Assembly (NCBI GenBank): GCA_009692615.1 | Contig: SHYW01000029.1 | Location: 1-49,908 of the forward strand | DNA: 49,908 nucleotides | Direction: 5' to 3' | From: Deltaproteobacteria bacterium | GTDB lineage: Bacteria; Desulfobacterota; Binatia; UBA9968 | Part shown: in pieces, positions 15,633 through 24,700 of the stretch | Layout: every line of letters starts with the position of its first letter | Numbering within the stretch: position 1 is the first letter of the stretch | The notes under the pieces: generated by a model | The model's input: the letters and a program-made list of their open reading frames with translations, nothing else | Database searches by the model: none | What the model was told of the DNA's origin: nothing | Position numbers and translations under genes: made by a program

Positions 15633-16400
15633 ATGACTATGGCTGTAAGCAGCGAAAAAAAAGGCCGAGCGTTGTGGATTACCTGGGAGCGGCCACCGCT
15701 CAATGTCCTCGATATCGGGCTGTTGCGTGAGTTGGACCAGGCGTTGGTCAGCTGCGCGGCGGACCCTGAAGTTGGCGTTGTTGTGCTTCAAGGCGCCGGC
15801 GTGCGCGCTTTTTCCGCCGGTGTCGACATCAAAGATCATAGCGCCGCCAAGGTGCCGGAGATGCTTGAGGTCGTCCATGGCGTGATTCGCAAATTACTCG
15901 CTCTGCCGCAAGTGACGATAGCTTTAGTGCGCGGCGTTTGTCTCGGCGGCGGCTGTGAAGTCGCAAGCAGCTGCGATTTCATCGTCGCGGCGGAGGATAG
16001 CGTTTTTGCCACGCCGGAGATTCTCGTCGGCTGCTATCCGCCGGTGGCGCTGGCGCGCTTTGCGCGCTTGATCGGCTATCATCGCGCCGCGGAAATGATT
16101 CTCACCGGCCGGCGCTTCAGCGCCCAGGAAGCACAAACCATGGGGCTGATAAATCGCGTCCATGGGGCGGGCGAGCTGGATGCCGGCATGCAGGCGCTGT
16201 TGGACGAGTTGCTGGGGAAAAGCGGTGCGGTGCTGCGCATAACGGTCAAAGGGCTTCGAGAACTATCCCTGAACGAATTCGACGCTGCGCTCAAGCGCTC
16301 CGAGCAAATCTATTGTCAGGAACTATTGTCGACCCATGACGTTGAAGAAGGTGCCCAAGCATTCCTCGAAAAGCGCCCGCCGCTTTGGCGCCATCGATAA
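15633..16400 (+). CDS. Enoyl-CoA hydratase/isomerase family protein
   Basis: A 255-residue crotonase-fold protein. The oxyanion-hole blocks FSAGVDIKDH (about 54-63) and VRGVCLGGGCEVASSCDF (about 98-115) are intact, followed by FATPEILVG. The phrase SAGVDIKDHSAAKVPEMLEVVHG and the ERPPLNVLDIGLL opening recall cyclohexa-1,5-diene-1-carbonyl-CoA hydratases of anaerobic benzoyl-CoA degradation. No other aromatic-degradation gene is near, so the substrate stays open. An ATG two codons downstream is an alternative start. Confidence 0.8.
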   Translation: MTMAVSSEKKGRALWITWERPPLNVLDIGLLRELDQALVSCAADPEVGVVVLQGAGVRAFSAGVDIKDHSAAKVPEMLEVVHGVIRKLLALPQVTIALVRGVCLGGGCEVASSCDFIVAAEDSVFATPEILVGCYPPVALARFARLIGYHRAAEMILTGRRFSAQEAQTMGLINRVHGAGELDAGMQALLDELLGKSGAVLRITVKGLRELSLNEFDAALKRSEQIYCQELLSTHDVEEGAQAFLEKRPPLWRHR

Positions 16401-16508
16401 AGATTTCCCAAGCATTTCAGGGAGCTAAGCGATATTCGCCGTTGTCAATTCAATTCCCTGTGCAAGTCGGTTTCCAAAACCTCACTCATATGTTAAGTTT
16501 TCGCTTCC

Positions 16509-17276
16509 ATGGCTGATTTCGAGGTCAAGATCGCCACCGAGCCTGGTGAAATTGAAGAGGCGCAGCGCCTCCGCTTTGAGGTTTTTAACCTTGAGCTTAA
16601 CAAGGGGCTTCAGGAGTCGTACGCGCGCGGCCTCGATATCGATGAGTTCGATCCGTTTTGCCAGCATTTGATCGTCCGCCATCTCAAAAGCGGCGACGTC
16701 GTCGGTACCTACCGCTTGCTGCTCGGCAGCCAAGCGCGCCGTCATATCGGCTTCTATTCGGAAAAAGAGTTCGACCTTAGCAGAATTAAAATGCTCGACG
16801 GCGAGCTGCTCGAACTGGGCCGCTCCTGCGCGCGCAAAGATTATCGAGATCGCGCCCTGGTGCCGCTCATGTGGGAAGCGATCACGGCTCATGCGCGCCA
16901 GCATAAGGCTCGTTACGCCTTCGGCTGCGGCAGTCTTTACACCACTGGAACGGACCAAGTGAGCGCCATGTTTGCGCTGTTGAAAAAGAAATATTACGCG
17001 CCCGAAGCGCAACGGGTCATGCCGCTGGAAGCTTGCCGATTCAAAGATTTGGCGGAAGATTTCATCATCGAAAATGAACCGGCGCTGTTTCAAAAGCTGC
17101 CGGGCTTGATCAAGGGCTATCTGCGCGCCGGCGCGGTGGTCTGCGGGCTGCCGGCGTTGGATGCCGAGTTCGGCACGGCGGATTTCTTCGTCATGCTCGA
17201 TTTCGCCAAGTCGAAGAAAGAATATTTTAAGCGCTTGGGCATGGCGGCTGAAAAGGGCAATGATGCGCCTGCTTAA
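16509..17276 (+). CDS. olsB: Ornithine-acyl-ACP N-acyltransferase OlsB-like
   Basis: A 255-residue GNAT-fold acyltransferase of the OlsB (hemolysin-like) family. Typical blocks are EEAQRLRFEVFNLEL near 17-31, DEFDPFCQHLIV, VVGTYRLL and LELGRSCARKDYRDRALVPLMW. OlsB attaches a 3-hydroxy fatty acid to the amino group of ornithine, giving lyso-ornithine lipid. The acyltransferase olsA overlaps its 3' end by 17 bp, which is the classic olsBA arrangement and strengthens the call. Other amino-acid acceptors (glycine, glutamine) are known for relatives. Confidence 0.85.
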   Translation: MADFEVKIATEPGEIEEAQRLRFEVFNLELNKGLQESYARGLDIDEFDPFCQHLIVRHLKSGDVVGTYRLLLGSQARRHIGFYSEKEFDLSRIKMLDGELLELGRSCARKDYRDRALVPLMWEAITAHARQHKARYAFGCGSLYTTGTDQVSAMFALLKKKYYAPEAQRVMPLEACRFKDLAEDFIIENEPALFQKLPGLIKGYLRAGAVVCGLPALDAEFGTADFFVMLDFAKSKKEYFKRLGMAAEKGNDAPA

Positions 17277-18099
17277 GTTAACCGCATTTCTATCGATCTG
17301 GGCGTTCTTTTTCGGCTTGGTCGCTACCGCCCATCTGTGGATTTGCATTCTCGGCCTGGCCAACCGTTGGAAGATCATCACCCGCTTGAATCGCAGCTTC
17401 ACCTTGCTGATGCGGGCGATTCTCAATATCAAAGTTACCGTCGAAGGTGACGAGGGACAATTGGAACGGGGCGGCTACGTGATCATCGGCAACCACGTCA
17501 GCTACGTCGACGGCATCGTGCTCGGCAGTATTTTCCCCATCGTGTTCGTCTCCAAACGCGAGGTCAAAGGCTGGCCGGTGGTCGGCCAGTGGAACACCCT
17601 GTGCGGCTCGATCTTTATCAATCGCCAGCGCAAAGAGCTGGTCGGAGCGCTGGTCGAGGAAATGTCGCGTAAGCTCAAACAGGAAGCGAACATTCTACTG
17701 TTTCCCGAAGGCACTTCGACCAACGGCGAACGGATGTTGCCGTTTCAAACCGTGCCGCTGGCGGCGCCGCTGCGCAGCCGTTCGATCATCGTGCCGACCA
17801 CCATCGCTTACACCAGCATCGACGACAAACCGATAAACGCGGCCAATCGCGATCGGGTCTTTTGGTACGGCGATATGGATTTCATCTCGCACTTTTGGAA
17901 GTTGCTGGGGCTCTGCAGTGTCGAAGTGTTGGTGACGATTCAGCCGAAGATCGAGTGCTTTCGCTACCCGGACAATTCCAATGGCAGAAAAAAACTGGCC
18001 GAGGACTGCTACAACAGCGTCCTCGGCCGGGTGACGGAAAACAAAGCGGAAGAGGATGACGATGGCGTGGAAGAAGGCGAGCCGCTGCAGCCCAGTTAG
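17260..18099 (+). CDS. olsA: Lysophospholipid/lyso-ornithine-lipid acyltransferase OlsA-like
   Basis: A 279-residue 1-acyl-glycerol-3-phosphate acyltransferase-family protein. A hydrophobic N-terminus (about residues 8-32) anchors it in the membrane; the catalytic HX4D is NHVSYVD (H79, D84), followed by the substrate-binding INRQR and LLFPEGTSTNGE motifs. In olsBA pairs this enzyme adds the second acyl chain to lyso-ornithine lipid. Two adjacent ATG codons (17260 and 17263) lie inside the end of olsB; either could be used. The C-terminal tail is very acidic (KAEEDDDGVEEGE). Its stop overlaps that of coxG on the other strand by 4 bp. Confidence 0.87.
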   Translation: MMRLLKLTAFLSIWAFFFGLVATAHLWICILGLANRWKIITRLNRSFTLLMRAILNIKVTVEGDEGQLERGGYVIIGNHVSYVDGIVLGSIFPIVFVSKREVKGWPVVGQWNTLCGSIFINRQRKELVGALVEEMSRKLKQEANILLFPEGTSTNGERMLPFQTVPLAAPLRSRSIIVPTTIAYTSIDDKPINAANRDRVFWYGDMDFISHFWKLLGLCSVEVLVTIQPKIECFRYPDNSNGRKKLAEDCYNSVLGRVTENKAEEDDDGVEEGEPLQPS

Positions 18100-18542
18100 C
18101 TCAACTGCTTTTTAATATTCTCGACAAACTCTTTGAGCATGGAGTCGGCTTTTTTGCGGATGATCGGTTGGCCGAACTCGCCGATCTTGCCCAAAATATT
18201 CACATCGGTCTCGACCACCAGCTCGGTCAGATTGGCGCTAATCTCTTTCAGGCTCATGGTGGTTTTACCATTGACCGCGCCGGCCGCCATGCGGTCTTTG
18301 GCTTCGGCCCGTAGCGCGGCGCGCCAAGCGGTTTTATTTTGCTCTTCGAGAATGATCTTACCTTGAAGATTTAACTTGATCGGGCCGACGCGCACGGTGA
18401 GCGCGCCCTCGTAAGTGGTATCGTCGATCTTGCTGACGGAGTCCACTCCGGGCAGCGACTTGGCGACCTTCGGTACGTCCATGAGAAAATTCCACAAAGG
18501 TTCGCGGGCTACGGGAATCTGCGCGGTCTGGCTAAATTTCAC
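18096..18542 (-). CDS. CoxG-like SRPBCC protein
   Basis: A 148-residue SRPBCC (START-like) protein of the carbon monoxide dehydrogenase subunit G family: VAREPLWNFLMDVPKVAKSLPGV near 11-33 and TYEGALTVRVGPIKL near 44-58 are the family hallmarks. CoxG helps recruit CO dehydrogenase to the membrane; related proteins accompany many molybdenum hydroxylases that do not act on CO. It overlaps the FAD-subunit gene by 4 bp and is the last gene of the three-gene set. Confidence 0.85.
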   Translation of the reverse strand: MKFSQTAQIPVAREPLWNFLMDVPKVAKSLPGVDSVSKIDDTTYEGALTVRVGPIKLNLQGKIILEEQNKTAWRAALRAEAKDRMAAGAVNGKTTMSLKEISANLTELVVETDVNILGKIGEFGQPIIRKKADSMLKEFVENIKKQLS

Positions 18543-19480
18543 TTCTTTTTGCCTTTCTTCTTGGCGCTTTTCTTTTTCGCCGCGGGTTTCGGCGCGGCTT
18601 TGACTTTCGCCTGTTGGCGAATGTCGGCGAGAGCTTTTTCCAGCGCGCGCCGGACAAACACCGCGGCCATGTCTTTTTTGTAAGCCGCCGAGCCCCGGAA
18701 ATCGCTCACTGGGTCCACCGCGCCTTTGGCTTTCTCGCCGGCTTCGGCGAAGGCTTCGGCTTTGAGCGGTTGGCCGCGCAGCACCGCTTCCGCTTCGGTG
18801 GCGCGAATCGGCGTGACGCCGACACTGCCCAGGGCGATGCGGACATCGGTGATGATCTTATTGTTCTTATCGAGAGTTAACACCGCGGCTGCCGACACCG
18901 TGGCGTAATCGTCCGCTGTGCGCGGTAGAAATTTGATATAAGCCGCGCCGCTGTTGGCCGCCACTTTGGGCACGAACACTTCGGTGATGATTTCATCGGC
19001 TTTGAGCACGGTCTCATAATAATCGGTAAAAAAGGCGTCGAGAGGGATGATCCGGCTACCGTTGGCCGAAGTCACTTTCACCGTGGCGCCGAGAGCGATT
19101 AAGCTCGGCGGCGGATCTTGGTTGGGATCGGCATGGGCCAAGCCGCCGCCTACCGTCGCCATGTTGCGCACTCGTAGCGTGGCGACATGGTGATAGGTTT
19201 CCGCCAACATGGGCAAGCGCCGACGCACCAACGAGGAACTTTCGACTTCTCTGTGGGTGGCCAAACCGCCGATGCTCAAGCCGCCATCCTTGATTTCAAT
19301 TCCGTTCAAACCGCGCACGTTGCGCAGTGCGACTAAGCAGCTCGGGCGCACGAGGCGCTGCTTCATCATAATCACCAGCGCGGTGCCGCCGGCGATCAAC
19401 TTGGCTTCATCGCCAAACTCTTTCAGCGTCGCGTGGACTTCTTTGAGATTTTTCGGGGTGCGGTATTCAAAAGGTATCAT
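18539..19480 (-). CDS. Molybdenum hydroxylase FAD-binding (medium) subunit, CoxM-like
   Basis: A 313-residue FAD-binding subunit of the xanthine dehydrogenase/CO dehydrogenase family. The two FAD loops are AGGTALVIMMKQR near 31-43 and TVGGGLAHADPNQDPP near 108-123, followed by the usual FFTDYYET and the C-terminal CO-dehydrogenase flavoprotein domain. It carries electrons from the 2Fe-2S subunit to FAD. The extra C-terminus is a run rich in lysine and alanine (about 25 residues, ending KKSAKKKGKKK), unusual for the family. The gene lies between coxS-like and coxG-like genes, with no large subunit nearby. Confidence 0.88.
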   Translation of the reverse strand: MIPFEYRTPKNLKEVHATLKEFGDEAKLIAGGTALVIMMKQRLVRPSCLVALRNVRGLNGIEIKDGGLSIGGLATHREVESSSLVRRRLPMLAETYHHVATLRVRNMATVGGGLAHADPNQDPPPSLIALGATVKVTSANGSRIIPLDAFFTDYYETVLKADEIITEVFVPKVAANSGAAYIKFLPRTADDYATVSAAAVLTLDKNNKIITDVRIALGSVGVTPIRATEAEAVLRGQPLKAEAFAEAGEKAKGAVDPVSDFRGSAAYKKDMAAVFVRRALEKALADIRQQAKVKAAPKPAAKKKSAKKKGKKK

Positions 19481-19493
19481 GGCTGTGTCCTTA

Positions 19494-19961
19494 TTATTTG
19501 GCGAATTGATGCGCTTTTTGAATCGACTCGATGATTTTGTAGTAGCCCGTGCAGCGGCATAGGTTACCCATCATCCAATCTTTGATCTCTTCTTCATTGG
19601 GCTTGGGATTTTCTTTCAGCAGGGCGGTGGCCGCGACCACTTGGCCCGGCGTGCAGATGCCGCACTGAAAGCCGCCGTATTGGATAAAACTTTTTTGCAC
19701 CGGATTGAGTTCGCCGTTCTTGGCCAAGCCTTCCACCGTGGTCAGGTCGTGACCGTCTGCCATGACCGCGAGGGTCAAGCAGGAGCTGATCATGTCGCCG
19801 TCCATCAGCACCGTGCAGGCGCCGCAGACACCGACGCTGCAACCTTCTTTGGTTCCGGTGAGGCCGACATCGTAGCGGATGCAATCGATTAACATCCGGT
19901 TGGTCGGAACGTCTAATTCGACCTTTTTGCCGTTGACCTTAAATTTGATCTTCTTATTCAT
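19494..19961 (-). CDS. Molybdenum hydroxylase 2Fe-2S (small) subunit, CoxS-like
   Basis: A 155-residue iron-sulfur subunit. The plant-type ferredoxin cluster cysteines are C41, C46, C49 and C61; the second, C-terminal cluster uses C100, C103, C135 and C137 (CGICTPG and [10 protein letters not shown]). It passes electrons from the molybdopterin subunit to the flavin subunit. It is first in a coxS-coxM-coxG order read on the minus strand, 13 bp before coxM. A good promoter lies upstream. The molybdopterin-binding large subunit (about 780 residues) is absent from the whole window. Confidence 0.92.
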   Translation of the reverse strand: MNKKIKFKVNGKKVELDVPTNRMLIDCIRYDVGLTGTKEGCSVGVCGACTVLMDGDMISSCLTLAVMADGHDLTTVEGLAKNGELNPVQKSFIQYGGFQCGICTPGQVVAATALLKENPKPNEEEIKDWMMGNLCRCTGYYKIIESIQKAHQFAK

Positions 19962-20031
19962 CGTGGTTCCTTTCTCGACAAACGCTGGCGCGGAGTTTTC
20001 AGTGCGGACCGGAAAAACTCGCTAAGGTTTG

Positions 20032-20060
20032 GTTATAGAAAGAAATAGACGAAACTGCAA
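20032..20060 (-). promoter_or_regulatory. Sigma-70-type promoter for the coxS-M-G set
   Basis: On the minus strand TTGCAG (20055-20060) and TATAAC (20032-20037) are 17 bp apart, about 70 bases before the coxS-like ATG. This implies that the set is transcribed from here and is not the tail of a longer operon with the large subunit. Confidence 0.6.
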
Positions 20061-20139
20061 GCCGTTTTTACACCAAATTTCATAGTAAATTACGACTTGT
20101 CGTCGAGTTCGCCGCGAGCTGATCGGCGCCGTCGCTAAC

Positions 20140-21315
<1,176 letters not shown>

Positions 21316-21362
21316 TTAATTAAAATCGCCGGCTGCGATCCGAATTTCCCCCGCGTATGTCT

Positions 21363-21431
21363 CGCGCCACGGGCACCGATTGGTGGCGCGCCGCAGGGGC
21401 GCTGGTGCCCTGCGGAGCCGTCTCAATCGGC
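21363..21431. other. Candidate structured RNA element with pseudoknot
   Basis: Two perfect 8-bp hairpins stand side by side: CGCGCCAC (21363-21370) with GTGGCGCG (21383-21390), and CCGCAGGG (21391-21398) with CCCTGCGG (21408-21415). The loop of the first contains CCGATTG (21376-21382), which is fully complementary to CAATCGG (21424-21430), giving a possible 7-bp pseudoknot. It matches no riboswitch family I can name. It lies in the 507-bp gap between frmA (minus) and the giant gene (plus), so it could belong to either leader. Confidence 0.45.
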
Positions 21432-21530
21432 GCAATCGTCGTCGTCGCCCGATTACTTCAAAAAAAGCGATGGTGCGATTAACGACACATCGGGCCATTC
21501 GAGATTAGTTGGCCGCGAGTCGAAAGAATC

Positions 21531-21621
21531 TCCGCGCGGCATGGGAGCTGCTCTATGCAGCAGAAGCCCTCGGAGTATCCGGGTCGCGCGACGGACCGGC
21601 TCAACCAAGAAGGCGCGGTCC
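21531..21621 (+). other. Second structured segment upstream of the giant gene
   Basis: TCCGCGCG (21531-21538) can pair, with one bulge, to CGCGCGACGGA (21585-21595), enclosing two small hairpins: CTGCT/AGCAG (21548-21552 and 21559-21563) and CGGA-GTA-TCCG (21571-21581). GGACCG/CGGTCC (21593-21598 and 21616-21621) forms another stem. The layout resembles a riboswitch-like three-way junction, but the GCAAAGCC core of c-di-GMP-I riboswitches is absent. The rest of the 21250-21756 gap shows nothing else I can name. Confidence 0.3.
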
Positions 21622-21756
21622 CTGGTTCGACGTTCGTGAGACGAGAATTTTGAGCATGAAAGCAGCGTGAAGCTAATGTTGGATCAAGCGATGGAATCGG
21701 AGTCGTCAATGTCAATTGCGTCAATTGCCAGCACTACAGAGCGCGGAGGTCTGCGT

Positions 21757-24700
21757 ATGAAACGGTCGATCACAGCAGCGATGGTCGTCATGATGAGCAT
21801 GCTCTATGCGGTGTTTTGCCAAGGGCAAATCCTCGGCACGGGGCAGCTCGGCACGGCGCGCCGCAGCCACACGGCGACGCTCATGCAGGACGGCAAGATT
21901 CTCATCGTCGTCGTCGACGACGCCAACGGCCTGGTCGGCCAGGCGGAAATCTTCGATCCCGCTTCGCTCACTTCATCTAATATAGCGGCGAGTCCGATCG
22001 CTTTGCGCACCGATCACACGGCGACTTTGCTTTCTGACGGCCGCGTCTTGATCATCGGCGGTGTCGACAGCAACGGCTTGCTCGGTTCCACGGAATTTTA
22101 TAACCCTTCCAGCGTTCCCGCTCCTTCATTTAGCGCCGGCCCCGCGCTCATGCGCGCGCGCAGCGGCCATTCGGCGACAATGCTTAGCGATGGAAAAATT
22201 TTGATTGTTGGCGGCGAGTCCAGCGGCAGCGCAGAAATTTTCGATCCGGCGACGCAAAGTTTTTCACTAGCGAGCGGCAGCCTCAACACGCCACGCCAAT
22301 ACCACAGCGCGGCTTTGCTCAACAGCGGCAAAGTTCTGATCGCCGGCGGCGTGGTCGGCACCAACACCACGCTCATCTCAGCGGAAATTTACGACCCGCA
22401 AACGCAAACGTTCACTCCCGCAAGCGGCCAGATGCAAACTCCGCGCGGCTTCGCGCTGTTGCGCGTATTGCCGGACGGCAAAGTTCAAGTGATCGGCGGC
22501 GACGGCGAATTTTCCATGGAGATGTTCGATCCGGCGACCAATTCGTTCATCGCGCTCGCCCATATTCCGCTGCACCAAGATTATCTCGATAGCATTCTCG
22601 CCAGCCGCACGCGCTCGGCGTTGATCACCACGATCATCCAACAAAATCCCGTGCTCCAAGGACAGCCGGAATTGACCGCGGAAATCATCGCGCTGCTCAA
22701 TCGTTTGGATCACACGGTAACGGAAATCCCGCAGTTGAACAAAGCCTTGATCGCCGGCGGCGTCAACGACGCCGGGCAGATCTTAAATTCCGCGACAATG
22801 GTGAGCAGCTCAGCCGCGACGATCACGACCGATAAATTCGACTACGCGCCGGGCCAGACGGTCACAATCACGGGCAGCGGCTTTCAGCCGAACGAAACGG
22901 TGTGGATGCTCTTCCACGAAGAGCCGGAGACACACGCAGACGTAACGATATCTTCGGTGGCCGATGGCCAAGGAAATTTTACCAATTTGGATTTCGCGCC
23001 AGCCGAGAACGATCTAAATAGAAATTTTACGCTGACGGCGATCGGTCAGTCTTCAGGTTTTACGGCGCAGACGGCGTTTAGGGATGCGCGGCAATGGACA
23101 CTCACTCTTGCGGGAGCTGGCGCCGGCTCCGTGACGATCGACACGACTTCTGGCGCGAACCCAGGAACCGTCAATGCCCCTGTGTCTTGTGGCGGTACCG
23201 GTACCAATGTGACGTCTCAGACAGTCATGAGTACCTGCGCACCAAACATCTCTCTTTCCAACAACAGTGCGACTGGCACGTTGACAGCGACGCCCAATGG
23301 TACGTCGTTCTTCGCCGGGTGGAGCGCTGCTGCTAATTTTATAGGCTGCACTACCACGAGCCCGTGCAGCTTTAGTGTGACAGCAGCTAGTCCGGCGCTG
23401 ACCGTCACGTTCAGCCCTAGAACCGCCACAACAACGACGGCAGCGAACGCGACGTCAACTTTCAAAACAACCAGTCAGACAGTGACATTGAGTGCAACGG
23501 TGACGTCAACATCGACCGTGAACGAAGGGACAGTCACCTTTACGGTGAAGGACGGCGCGACGATGATCGGCAGCGCGACGACATCGGGCACAGTCACTGC
23601 AGGAAGCGCCAGCGTGAGCTACTCATTGCCGGCAGCTACGGCAGCGAAGGTGTATACAATTCAGGCGGTGTACAATCCGGCTGCTTCGAATCCGCGGTTC
23701 AACACGAGCAGTGACAATACCAAGACGTTAACGGTCAACGCTGCGAGCACGACAACGACCGCGGCGAATCAGACGACGACGTTCAGCACGAGCGCGCAGA
23801 ACGTGACTCTGTCGGCGACGGTGACTTCAGCGGCGGGAACGGTGAACGAAGGCACGGTTACATTTACGGTGAAAGACGGCGCGACGACGATCGGTAGCGC
23901 GACGACATCGAGCACGGTGTCCGGCGGCAACGCCAGCGTGAGTTATTCGTTACCCGCGGCGACGACGGCGAAGACGTATTCGATTCAAGCGACGTACAAT
24001 CCATCTACCAATTACACGACGAGCAGCGACAACAATAAGACTTTAACGGTCAACCCAGCAAGCACGACGACATCGGCAGCGAATCAGACGACCACGTTTA
24101 GCCAAGGCGCGCAGAACGTAACTCTTTCGGCGACGGTGACTTCGGCGGCCGGCACGGTGAACGAAGGCACGGTTACATTTACGGTGAAGGACGGCGCGAC
24201 GACGATCGGCAGCGCGACGACATCGAGCACGGTCTCCGGCGGCAACGCGAGCGTGAGTTACGCATTGCCAGCAGCGACGACGGCGAAGACGTACACGATT
24301 CAAGCGACGTACAATCCGGCTGCCTCCAATCCCAACTTTACGACCAGCAGCGACGCCACCAAAACGCTGACGATACAAAAGGCTGACACCACCACATTAG
24401 CGGCGAACAAGACGGCCACTTTCAGCAGCACCGATCAAACGGTGACTCTAACCGCGACGGTAACGTCGGCGGCCGGCACGGTGAACGAAGGGACAGTTAC
24501 GTTTACAGTGAAACAAGGCGCGACGATTATTGGCAGCCCTGTGACTTCAGCGACGATCACCACCGGCAGCGCCAGCGCTAACTTCACGTTGCCTGGCGAC
24601 ACGGCGGCGGTCACGTACACGATTGAAGCGGCCTACAGTGGCGGCACCGACTTTAACACCAGCAACGACAACACTAAGACACTTACAGTGCAGAAGGCCG

